From an uncultured Prevotella sp. (GTDB taxonomy: Bacteria; Bacteroidota; Bacteroidia; Bacteroidales; Bacteroidaceae): DNA of 14,271 bases. This document shows, piece by piece, positions 1-6,394 of the stretch. The number at the start of each line of letters is the position of its first letter. The first letter of the stretch is position 1. The position numbers were made by a program, and so were the translations under genes. The notes below the pieces were generated by a model that was not told the DNA's origin, did not search any database, and saw only the letters and a list, made by a program, of their open reading frames with translations. The stretch is from contig CAMQBR010000052.1 in the NCBI GenBank assembly GCA_946999045.1, forward strand, positions 1 through 14,271. Reading direction: 5' to 3'.

Positions 1-55
1 CGTTGTGTACATCTTCTTTGGCGGCAGACACACCGCGCAACATATATCTGTCCAT
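1..55 (-). CDS. purM: AIR synthase (PurM-type), N-terminal fragment cut by window edge
   Basis: Reading the minus strand from an ATG at 55 to the left edge gives 18 codons, MDRYMLRGVSAAKEDVHN, with no stop. Bacteroidetes phosphoribosylformylglycinamidine cyclo-ligases typically begin with an RGVSASKEDVHNAI-like segment, and this matches closely. The enzyme closes the imidazole ring (FGAM to AIR) in purine synthesis. The gene would follow aroE on the same strand after a 73-bp gap, probably in the same transcript. That places two purine genes (purC and purM) in this cluster. Only the extreme N-terminus is seen, so the call rests on one short motif and the context. A paralogous AIR-synthase-like protein cannot be excluded. 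Confidence 0.6.
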   Translation of the reverse strand, partial: MDRYMLRGVSAAKEDVHN

Positions 56-128
56 ATTTGTTGTATGATTGTTATAGTTTTATGAGTTGTCGTTTCAGCG
101 TTTATGAATGGAGCAAAAGAACTCAAAA

Positions 129-875
129 TTATTCACCCTCATGCCAAAAACTCCATGAAGCAAAAGCCTGCAATAACAGCATTTCAATGCCATTTTTAAC
201 GGTAGCTCCATACTCAGCACCTTTCTTTATAAATAATGTTTCATCTGGATTATAAATTAAATCGTATAGCAAATGATGTACACTTAATGCCTCATAGGGC
301 AGGGGTGGGCAGCTATCAGCATGGGGATACATACCCAATGGTGTGCAATTTACTATGACATGATAATGATGAAGAACAGTAGGAGTGATGTCATTGTAAG
401 TAAACATACCAGGATGTTGCTGGCGAGAGACGAATTTTGTTTCAAGTCCCAATGACCTTAACCCTACATCTATAGCTTTGGATGCGCCACCAGTGCCTAG
501 TATAAGTGCCCTTCGATGAAAGGTTTCTAATAGGGGTTCAATGCTTTTAGTAAAGCCAATAACATCACTGTTATATCCTTTTAATATAGTCTTTCTACCT
601 TTGTGCCTTATACGTATTACGTTTACGGCACCAATAGCTTTGGCATTAGGACTTATTTCATCCAAATATGGTATCACTTGTTCCTTATATGGAATGGTAA
701 CATTTAGTCCTTTTAGTTCGGGATTGGATGCCAATACTTCGGGTAGGTTAGCGATGCTTGGTATTTCATAATTGCAGTAACAAGCATCAATGTTCTCGTT
801 TTGAAACTTTTCATTAAAGTACCCTATTGAGAACGAATGTCCAAGAGGATAGCCTATAAGTCCGTACTTATCCAT
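129..875 (-). CDS. aroE: Shikimate dehydrogenase (NADP+)
   Basis: A 248-residue enzyme that reduces 3-dehydroshikimate to shikimate in aromatic amino acid and chorismate synthesis; cytoplasmic. Visible motifs are the shikimate-binding GYPLGHSFS (8-16), NVTIPYKEQV with the catalytic Lys at 64, GAVNVI (82-87), YNSDVIGF with the catalytic Asp at 104, the nucleotide-binding GTGGASKA (127-134), NCTPLGM (176-182) and the C-terminal NGIEMLLLQA. The NRT-type 2'-phosphate motif of many AroE proteins reads VSRQ here. I chose the ATG at 875 because family homology starts there. An upstream ATG at 941 would add 22 residues unlike AroE and overlap ubiE by 35 bp. The gene lies 31 bp behind the ubiE stop, so the two are probably cotranscribed; no strong ribosome site is seen, as is usual in Bacteroidetes. 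Confidence 0.93.
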   Translation of the reverse strand: MDKYGLIGYPLGHSFSIGYFNEKFQNENIDACYCNYEIPSIANLPEVLASNPELKGLNVTIPYKEQVIPYLDEISPNAKAIGAVNVIRIRHKGRKTILKGYNSDVIGFTKSIEPLLETFHRRALILGTGGASKAIDVGLRSLGLETKFVSRQQHPGMFTYNDITPTVLHHYHVIVNCTPLGMYPHADSCPPLPYEALSVHHLLYDLIYNPDETLFIKKGAEYGATVKNGIEMLLLQAFASWSFWHEGE

Positions 876-906
876 GTTCGTATTGTTTTGTGCGATAGCG
901 TCATCA

Positions 907-1641
907 TTATTTCTCTGCCAAATACATGGTACAAATACCAAAGGTAAGTCGTTTGAAATGAACTTTGCTAAAGCCTGCCTTGTGTAAAATACTAACCATT
1001 TTTTCGCCTTGTGGAAACGCTTCTATTGTTGTTGTAAGATAAAAGTAAGCTTTGTCATCTTTGGATAGCAGCTTGCCGTAGAATGGTAAAAAGGTGTGAG
1101 AGTATAGCTTAAACAATTGCTTCGTAGGAAAGGAGATAGGCTGAGTTAGTTCTACAAAACTGAGATGACCGCCAGGTTTGATAACACGATAAATCTCTTT
1201 TAAGCTCTTGTCTAAGTCTTGAAAGTTGCGAATGCCGAAAGCTGATGTAACTGCGTCAAGTGAGTTATCGGTAAATGACATTGCCAAACAATCTTCTTTT
1301 TGGAAAGATATAACCTTATCTAAGCCTGCCTGTTGTACCTTTTGCTTGCCGATATTCATCATGCCCATAGAGATATCTGCCCCTATGAGGTGTTGTGGAT
1401 GCAGCATTTGGGCCGACAGTATAGCAAAGTCGCCTGTTCCTGTCGCTATATCCAATATTATTTTGGGGGCAAATGGCTTTAGCTGATTGATAGCTTTTTT
1501 GCGCCAACCTTTGTCTATATTTAATGATAAGCGATGGTTGAGGGTGTCGTAGGTTGGAGCAATGTTATCAAACATTTGCTCAACTTGTTTGGTCTTTTCG
1601 CCTTCGTTGCTGTATGGTTTTATCTTTTCTTGATTGTACAT
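907..1641 (-). CDS. ubiE: Demethylmenaquinone methyltransferase (UbiE/MenG family)
   Basis: A 244-residue SAM-dependent C-methyltransferase for the last step of menaquinone synthesis; the electron carrier is used in anaerobic fumarate respiration. The family N-terminal block VEQMFDNIAPTYDTLNHRLS lies at 20-39. SAM motif I, ILDIATGTGDFA, is at 62-73, GADIS at 87-91, the UbiE signature FGIRNF at 135-140, and YRVIKPGGHLSFVEL at 151-165. Length and start match the family. Bacteroidales make menaquinone rather than ubiquinone, so menG describes the role better, although ubiE is the usual database symbol. The gene heads the ubiE-aroE-(purM) run. It is separated from purC by two repeat elements and has no clear TAnnTTTG box directly upstream. 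Confidence 0.93.
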   Translation of the reverse strand: MYNQEKIKPYSNEGEKTKQVEQMFDNIAPTYDTLNHRLSLNIDKGWRKKAINQLKPFAPKIILDIATGTGDFAILSAQMLHPQHLIGADISMGMMNIGKQKVQQAGLDKVISFQKEDCLAMSFTDNSLDAVTSAFGIRNFQDLDKSLKEIYRVIKPGGHLSFVELTQPISFPTKQLFKLYSHTFLPFYGKLLSKDDKAYFYLTTTIEAFPQGEKMVSILHKAGFSKVHFKRLTFGICTMYLAEK

Positions 1642-1747
1642 GGTTAGGAAGATTGATAAGAAAAGTTAAGGTATTAAAGGAGTTAACTATTAAACTTCAC
1701 TTTAAGCATTGAACGTTAACATTTAACTTTTATGATTAGCGATTATT
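1642..1747. other. Gene-free leader region of ubiE
   Basis: No open frame or RNA gene is visible. The stretch is AT-rich and holds an imperfect direct repeat of about 16 nt: GTTAACTATTAAACTT at 1682-1697 and GTTAACATTTAACTT at 1715-1729. Any promoter for ubiE should lie here or in the neighbouring repeat elements, but no TAnnTTTG -7 box was found on the minus strand. The double GTTAAC could be a binding site; this is speculative. Confidence 0.3.
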
Positions 1748-1861
1748 GTAGAGATGCATGTCTCTTGCGTTCGTTGTTTCATGTTGACGATCAAATAACC
1801 AGATTGATACACCTGCTTTGTATATTCTTGATTGAGCAGATGCAAGATCGTGCGTCCTTAC
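1748..1861. repeat. Degenerate short interspersed repeat with imperfect terminal inverted repeats
   Basis: The left end GTAGAGATGCATGTCTCTTG and the reverse complement of the right end, GTAAGGACGCACGATCTTGC, align over about 22 positions with a few mismatches and one gap, giving an element of about 114 bp. The left end also contains a small dyad, AGAGA-TGCATG-TCTCT. The ends recall the GTAGGGACGCA-type intergenic repeats common in Bacteroidetes genomes; that comparison is from memory. No coding capacity is present. The element is probably an old non-autonomous repeat. Confidence 0.4.
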
Positions 1862-1885
1862 TTTCCTACCTTGTTACCTTGTTTA

Positions 1886-2144
1886 GGTTGGTTCTATAAA
1901 ATTACCACCGTATATTGTAAGTAAATTTTATGAAATAAGTTTTGTTATCTTTTAGCTTCTTTTTATAGAAAAACAGGCTGCACATCAACAAATCAAACAA
2001 GTATTGATTGTATTTGGCTTGCATTGTTTTTGGGTTAAAATGTAATTTTGCTCAGTTGTGTAGCTCGCTACATTCCTTTACACCTACATTTTGATATTAA
2101 AATAAGTTCAAAATCTAACAAAACTAATTTGTATAGAGCCAACC
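1886..2144 (-). mobile_element. MITE-like element, copy 1
   Basis: A 259-bp non-coding element with terminal inverted repeats: the left end is GGTTGGTTCTATAAAATTA, and the right end read on the minus strand is GGTTGGCTCTATACAAATTA. It is flanked by a possible 3-bp target duplication TTA (1883-1885 and 2145-2147). Read on the minus strand it shares long stretches with copies 2 and 3: AAATTAGTTTTGTTAGATTTTG near one end and GGTGGTAATTTTATAGAACC at the other. An internal palindrome TGTAG-CGAG-CTACA lies at 2059-2072. The element starts 24 nt behind the purC stop, with the same end facing the gene as in the other copies. It has no open frame, so movement would depend on a transposase elsewhere. 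Confidence 0.7.
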
Positions 2145-2168
2145 TTAAGAGATAATGAGTTAACAATA

Positions 2169-3119
2169 TTACTTATTCTTATTCAAGTACTCTGTTACAT
2201 TCTTTTCTATGCGTTCAGCTAAGTTGGCATATTCGTCAGCTTTCTGAAACTTTTCACCTGTAATGTGCTCGTACAATTCAATGTATCTGTTGCTTACGCT
2301 CTCTGCATATTCATCAGTGATATCTGGAATAGTCTGACCTGGTTCATTCATAAAGTTATGCTCAATGAGCCATTGACGAACAAATTCTTTTGATAATTGC
2401 TTTTGTGGTTCGCCCTTAGCCAACTTTTCTTCGTAGCCATCAGCATAGAAGTAGCGGCTTGAATCTGGTGTATGTATCTCGTCTATGAGATAAATTTTAC
2501 CATTGCGCTTACCAAATTCATACTTGGTATCAACCAAAATAAGCCCCTGTTTGGCAGCAATCTCCTGTCCACGCGCAAAGAGTTTTCGTGTGTATTCTTC
2601 TATTACTGCATAGTCTTCGGCAGAAACAAGTTCTTGTTTGATAATCTCTTCTTTAGAAATATTGAGGTCATGTCCTTCATCAGCTTTAGTTGTTGGAGTA
2701 ACAATAGGCTTTGGAAAACGTTGATTCTCTTTCATTCCATCAGGCAACTTTACTCCACAAAGCTCTCTTGCACCAGCTTTATACTCTCTCCATGCACTTC
2801 CTGTGAGAATGCTACGGATAATCATTTCTACTCGAAAGCCCTCACACTTTAGACCTACTGTAACCATAGGGTCGGGTGTAGCCAACTTCCAGTTAGGGCA
2901 GATGTCTTGGGTTAAGTCTAAGAATTTAGCCGCAATTTGGTTAAGAACCTGTCCTTTAAATGGAATACCTTTTGGTAGCACAACGTCGAATGCAGAAATT
3001 CTGTCGGTGGCTACCATGACAATTTTGTCGTCATTAATGTTATACACATCACGCACTTTACCGTGATACACACTTTTTTGTCCATTAAAATGGAAATCAG
3101 TTTTTGTTAATGCTTTCAT
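2169..3119 (-). CDS. purC: Phosphoribosylaminoimidazole-succinocarboxamide synthase (SAICAR synthetase)
   Basis: A 316-residue ATP-dependent ligase that joins CAIR and aspartate in de novo purine synthesis; cytoplasmic. It shows GKVRDVY (20-26, nucleotide-binding loop), TDRISAFDVVLPKGIPFKG (38-56), the signature LILVDTKYEFG (193-203) and DEIHTPDSSRYF (213-224). The length of about 316 and the insert PKPIVTPTTKADEGHD (136-151) fit the longer PurC class rather than the short E. coli type. The start at 3119 is the only sensible one, since homology begins at once with MKALTKTDFHF. The gene lies 35 bp behind phoH and is probably cotranscribed with it. Transcription out of purC runs into the MITE-like element just behind its stop. 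Confidence 0.96.
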   Translation of the reverse strand: MKALTKTDFHFNGQKSVYHGKVRDVYNINDDKIVMVATDRISAFDVVLPKGIPFKGQVLNQIAAKFLDLTQDICPNWKLATPDPMVTVGLKCEGFRVEMIIRSILTGSAWREYKAGARELCGVKLPDGMKENQRFPKPIVTPTTKADEGHDLNISKEEIIKQELVSAEDYAVIEEYTRKLFARGQEIAAKQGLILVDTKYEFGKRNGKIYLIDEIHTPDSSRYFYADGYEEKLAKGEPQKQLSKEFVRQWLIEHNFMNEPGQTIPDITDEYAESVSNRYIELYEHITGEKFQKADEYANLAERIEKNVTEYLNKNK

Positions 3120-3154
3120 TTTTTTTTAGTTTTATCTTAAAATGACAATGCGTT

Positions 3155-4102
3155 CTAATGTTGGTGTTGACTGTCGTATGCTTCGTAAGCGTTTACTATA
3201 CGTGTAACCAACTTGTGACGTACGATGTCTTTTTGTCCTAATTCTATTACCGATATACCTTCAAGTCCTTTTAATATTTGCAAAGCCTCTTTTAGTCCAC
3301 TATTTTGGTTGTGAGGTAAATCTATCTGAGTTAAGTCGCCAGTAATAATCATTTTTGTGTTCCATCCCATGCGTGTAAGAAACATTCTTATTTGTGCTGG
3401 AGTGGTGTTTTGAGCTTCGTCTAAGATAACAATAGCATCGTTAAGCGTACGTCCACGCATAAAAGCCAAAGGAGCAATTTGTATTATATTTTTTTCTAAC
3501 ATATCTTGCAGCTTTACGGCTGGCAACATATCTTGCAGGGAATCGTATAGAGGTTGCAGGTAAGGGTCTATCTTTTCTTTCATATCGCCAGGCAAAAAAC
3601 CTAATTTTTCACCTGCTTCAACGGCAGGACGTGAGAGGATTATTTTTTTTACTTGTTTATCTTTCAGCGATCTTACCGCTAAAGCAATGCTGAGATAAGT
3701 TTTACCCGTACCAGCTGGACCAACGGCAAACACCATATCTGTTTTATTGAAAGCATCAATGAGCTGTTGTTGCTTTTTGCTTCGGCTCTTAATAGGTCGT
3801 CCTGCTATGCTGTACACCACAACTCCCTTTATACTATCGGATTTGGGTTGATGACCATGTACTATGTCTAAAATATCTTCTTCTGAAATAGAATTATACT
3901 TAACAATATGCTTACGCATAAGCTCAATGTCTTCTTCTATCTTTGCCATTTCTTCTTCATCGCCTAATATTCGTACTACGTTATCGCGTGCTACAATACG
4001 TAGTTTTGGATAAAGCGATTTTATCATTTGTAAATGACCATTGTTTACCCCATAAAACGTAATGGGGTCAATGTCTTCAAGAATAATATGCTTCTCTATC
4101 AA
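3155..4102 (-). CDS. phoH: PhoH family ATPase
   Basis: A 315-residue PhoH/PhoL-type P-loop ATPase; the family is linked to RNA metabolism and, in some bacteria, to phosphate or stress responses. The exact substrate is unsettled. The N-terminal part (1-90) is the usual KH-like region that precedes the ATPase. Walker A is GPAGTGKT (128-135) and Walker B is IVILDEAQNTT (224-234), followed by RMFLTRMGWNTKMIITGDLTQIDLP (239-263), the helicase-like sensor region typical of PhoH. LSRPAVEAGEKLGFLPGD (156-173) is also a family block. The length is normal. The gene leads the phoH-purC unit, and a TAnnTTTG box lies about 63 nt upstream of the start. Confidence 0.94.
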   Translation of the reverse strand: MIEKHIILEDIDPITFYGVNNGHLQMIKSLYPKLRIVARDNVVRILGDEEEMAKIEEDIELMRKHIVKYNSISEEDILDIVHGHQPKSDSIKGVVVYSIAGRPIKSRSKKQQQLIDAFNKTDMVFAVGPAGTGKTYLSIALAVRSLKDKQVKKIILSRPAVEAGEKLGFLPGDMKEKIDPYLQPLYDSLQDMLPAVKLQDMLEKNIIQIAPLAFMRGRTLNDAIVILDEAQNTTPAQIRMFLTRMGWNTKMIITGDLTQIDLPHNQNSGLKEALQILKGLEGISVIELGQKDIVRHKLVTRIVNAYEAYDSQHQH

Positions 4103-4165
4103 TGTTGTAATGTACTTTTAAGTATTTCTTTTATCGAACTAGTCTTTGACCTTTTAATAATGATG

Positions 4166-4173
4166 CAAATATA
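4166..4173 (-). promoter_or_regulatory. Candidate -7 box of the phoH-purC promoter
   Basis: Read on the minus strand this is TATATTTG, a full match to the Bacteroidetes -7 consensus TAnnTTTG, ending 63 nt before the phoH ATG. The nearest upstream TTTG (4201-4204 on this strand) is 27 nt away rather than the usual 19-21, so the -33 element is weak or missing. Confidence 0.45.
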
Positions 4174-4216
4174 CGAAAAAGATTACAGAATAGTGTTTTA
4201 CAAACTGACTTTTTAA

Positions 4217-4660
4217 ATGATTAGGCACGGATCTTTTTTTTAAGGATAATTTTTGTTACAAAAACTGTAACAAATAAGGTATATGAAGTAAGCAATGAAT
4301 ATAGGATAGTTCTATAAATCAATAATCCGTTAATTCTAATATAACCGTTTTAGGTATCGGAGCATACAGAACCGAAGATTAATTAGGCATGCTATCAAAG
4401 AACTCTTTAGTTGATCAGAGGAAAGCTGCATAGGCATTATCTCAAAATTTTAATGGACTATAGACTCATAGTAGGGATAGTAAAATGACAAAACATGATG
4501 ACACAAAGATAATGTTACTGGCGTGTAACATATTGATTATAAGAAAACTATAAAGAGAAGTGAAAACATAACACATTTTTATGTGTTTTTTTTTAGTTAT
4601 TTGTCTATTTGTTATTTCTTAATTTCCGTTCATTCGCCTATTAAGTTCCACTTACTTCCT
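4217..4660. other. Gene-free region between phoH and the M64 peptidase gene
   Basis: No convincing open frame, tRNA or known RNA is visible. The region holds a perfect 8-bp dyad TTTGTTAC/GTAACAAA (4252-4259 and 4267-4274, 7-nt loop). A 7-bp dyad ATGTTAC/GTAACAT with a 6-nt loop (4512-4518 and 4525-4531) shares the same TGTTAC half-site. A solitary AGTTCTATAAATCA at 4308-4321 resembles the end of the MITE-like family but has no partner. A terminator-like hairpin at 4570-4594 is listed separately. Confidence 0.4.
4570..4594 (+). terminator. Terminator-like hairpin, T-tract on plus strand
   Basis: A perfect 7-bp stem AACACAT/ATGTGTT with a TTTT loop (4570-4587) runs into nine T residues on the plus strand. 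No plus-strand gene ends here. The nearest 3' end is that of the minus-strand M64 gene at 4661, for which the hairpin has an upstream A-tract and only a short T-run behind it (ATGTTTTC). It may act in both directions or be the remains of a lost plus-strand gene. The stem is AT-rich and weak. Confidence 0.35.
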
Positions 4661-5917
4661 TTATTTCGTATAAAAGTCAATAACCCTTTGTAAGGCACGT
4701 TTGCACACGTTACAAAAATCAGGTGTTTCGTTATCTCTCATTCTACAATGTTTTGCAGGGCGATAAACACCAGTGAGCGAATACCCCGCACCCTCATACA
4801 AGCCCAAAGTCTTGTCTGTTTGCAACATATCTTCCCACTTACTAGCAAAATTAACCTTTGTCGTTATGTTTTGTTCCCACGGTTCAATATCGTGTGGATA
4901 CATATGGATAGTTTCAAAGTCGTATGCATACTCATCGGCTAATCCTGCAAAACTATGCCCAAACTCATGTACAACAACAGCTTTATAAGCAGGATGATGC
5001 GTCATAGCAAGATTATACGAGTTAAGTATTCCGCCGCCACCGTATTCTTTAGTATTTACTAATATAATAATGTGTTCATAGGGCGTGCCAGCCAACCAAT
5101 TGTGCAAGTCCTTTAAATTAAGTGTAGTAAGATAGCGTGAGCTATAAAATGTATCAAAATGCGACTTGAGAGCTGTATTCTTCCATATCTTTTGTGATGG
5201 TATACTGGTACCACTATCTTCAGAAGGAGCTTTCACAGCAATAATATTAAACCTGTCTTTCATCAACTTAAAAGGTTCGTGTGCAAAGATAGCATCGGTA
5301 GCAATGCGTGCATCTTTTAAGAAAACATTCATCTCATTAGGTGTATATCCCTCTGCCAAAAAAGCAATGTGTATGCACTTAGTTGTATCTTTTGCAGCGT
5401 ACAATGTTTCGTATGGGGTAATATTTTTCTCTCCGATATGCCGTATTAAAATATCAGTTGGTACAACCGTATGTGTAATTTGTGCCACTGTTTGACGACG
5501 ATTGTTTTGTAAGCTCACTGTAACATCCACTGTATCTTTGGGCATTGGGATGAGAAAAACATTTTGAAACGCTTTTTTTATGTGTTTTGCCTCATCGTAT
5601 GTTAACCATTCTTGGAATAATGTTGAGAAAGAATTGCGATATAATACCTCTTTCGTGCGATGATGCCGAACCGTAATTTGCCCATTTCCTTCTACTGGAA
5701 CATCAGCCAATCGTTGTCGCTTTCCATACCAATGCGGTATCATGTACATCTCATCAACCGCTATGTGCTGTTGTTCAGCATTACCAGAGAAGATATAATC
5801 TATGCGTAATGTACTATCAGTGAAGTAGTTTGAAAAGTCTTGTGCAAATATATGTAAGGTAGATAGCCATGTACAGGTAGCTATTGTCATGTATAAAATA
5901 AGATACCTTCGTTTCAT
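4661..5917 (-). CDS. Secreted IgA-peptidase-type M64 zinc metallopeptidase
   Basis: A 418-residue exported protein. MKRRYLILYMTIATCTWLST and the following residues form a signal peptide with likely cleavage near IFA-QD (about 25). Residues 27-165 are a beta-rich N-terminal region, as in M64 proteins; the catalytic domain begins near 180 (HIAFLAEGYTPNEM). The zinc site is HEFGH (317-321) followed by SFAGLADEY (322-330), the HExxHxxxGLxDE signature of M64. The C-terminal CRMRDNETPDFCNVCKRAL (391-409) is a conserved family block with three Cys. The ATG at 5917 overlaps the folK-like stop (ATGA) and directly precedes the signal peptide, so it is preferred over an upstream ATG at 5983. The family is named for Clostridium ramosum IgA protease, but most Bacteroidetes members have no proven substrate; IgA cleavage is not implied. 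Confidence 0.88.
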   Translation of the reverse strand: MKRRYLILYMTIATCTWLSTLHIFAQDFSNYFTDSTLRIDYIFSGNAEQQHIAVDEMYMIPHWYGKRQRLADVPVEGNGQITVRHHRTKEVLYRNSFSTLFQEWLTYDEAKHIKKAFQNVFLIPMPKDTVDVTVSLQNNRRQTVAQITHTVVPTDILIRHIGEKNITPYETLYAAKDTTKCIHIAFLAEGYTPNEMNVFLKDARIATDAIFAHEPFKLMKDRFNIIAVKAPSEDSGTSIPSQKIWKNTALKSHFDTFYSSRYLTTLNLKDLHNWLAGTPYEHIIILVNTKEYGGGGILNSYNLAMTHHPAYKAVVVHEFGHSFAGLADEYAYDFETIHMYPHDIEPWEQNITTKVNFASKWEDMLQTDKTLGLYEGAGYSLTGVYRPAKHCRMRDNETPDFCNVCKRALQRVIDFYTK

Positions 5918-6306
5918 ATTTGTTCGATTTTGATATTTACGTCTTGTAAAAGTTGTTGAATATAGTCGCGTTTCCAATCGCATTCATGCATTTTTTTGTT
6001 GCCATATTGCAGTACATCAATATCCATTTGTATTCTCTGTAATGCTCGTTCTTGTAGTGTGTTACCACACTTCGTTTCTATATTTTTAAGTGTTTGTATA
6101 ATAGTATCTATATTGTTGTTTGCCCATGTGTAAGCAATGCAATTATAAAACTGTTCGGTTGCCATGCCAATAGGGTGCGTCCATACTATTCTTGTAAACT
6201 GCATATCGTGCCACACGCTATGTAGTAATTTCATGGCATGATGCATATTTGACTTTTGGTTGATGTTAGTACCCAAAGCAATGATAAGAATTTGTTTGCA
6301 ATTCAT
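5914..6306 (-). CDS. Short FolK-like (HPPK-like) protein
   Basis: A 130-residue protein resembling 6-hydroxymethyl-dihydropterin pyrophosphokinase, a folate synthesis enzyme. The N-terminal IIALGTNINQKSNMHHAMKL (8-27), THPIGMATEQFYNCIA (43-58) and TLKNIETKCGN (72-82) follow the family pattern. RIQMDIDVL keeps the two metal-binding Asp (95 and 97). The GRxR loop is GNTL here, the Arg before the DxD is shifted, and the protein stops about 30 residues short of usual HPPK length. It lacks the His-Arg segment near residues 115-121 of the E. coli enzyme and ends with CDWKRDYIQQLLQD. It may be a minimal Bacteroidetes HPPK or a diverged relative. Its stop overlaps the M64 start by 4 bp (ATGA), suggesting translational coupling. 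Confidence 0.7.
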   Translation of the reverse strand: MNCKQILIIALGTNINQKSNMHHAMKLLHSVWHDMQFTRIVWTHPIGMATEQFYNCIAYTWANNNIDTIIQTLKNIETKCGNTLQERALQRIQMDIDVLQYGNKKMHECDWKRDYIQQLLQDVNIKIEQI

Positions 6307-6310
6307 TATA

Positions 6311-6318
6311 CAAAATTA
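6311..6318 (-). promoter_or_regulatory. -7 box close to the folK-like start
   Basis: On the minus strand this reads TAATTTTG, a full TAnnTTTG match, with only 4 nt (TATA) between it and the ATG at 6306. If used, the transcript would have almost no leader. No TTTG at the -33 distance is seen, so support is partial. Confidence 0.4.
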
Positions 6319-6345
6319 CTAATAATAATTAAACGTATGGCTTTT

Positions 6346-6377
6346 TTTGTGCTTTTTTATGATTTTATGTAACTTTG
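6346..6377 (+). promoter_or_regulatory. Bacteroidetes-type promoter of the glucosaminidase-LysM gene
   Basis: A -33 TTTG at 6346-6349 and a -7 TAACTTTG at 6370-6377 are separated by 20 bp, matching the Bacteroidetes primary sigma consensus in both boxes and spacing. The ATG at 6395 lies 17 nt behind the -7 box, giving a very short leader that includes AAGCAAGGAT as a possible weak ribosome site. This is the best-formed promoter in the window. Confidence 0.7.
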
Positions 6378-6394
6378 CGTAAATAAGCAAGGAT

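Noticed and set aside
541..771. Plus-strand frames inside aroE, ubiE, purC and the M64 gene
   Set aside because: All are antisense shadows of well-supported conserved genes.
876..941. Longer aroE start giving 22 extra N-terminal residues
   Set aside because: The extra residues do not resemble AroE and would overlap the ubiE gene; family homology begins at MDKYGLIGYP (875).
2043..2050. Plus-strand TAATTTTG inside repeat copy 1 as an antisense promoter to purC
   Set aside because: No -33 TTTG at a workable distance (candidates at 10, 16 and 26 bp), and the motif is not kept in the other copies.
4308..4321. AGTTCTATAAATCA as a fourth copy of the MITE-like family
   Set aside because: Only about 11 bases match the element end and nothing beyond; an AT-rich chance match is as likely.
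5918..5983. Longer M64 peptidase start
   Set aside because: It would place 22 Arg/Thr-rich residues before a clear signal peptide and overlap the FolK-like gene by 70 bp; the ATGA start at 5917 is far better.
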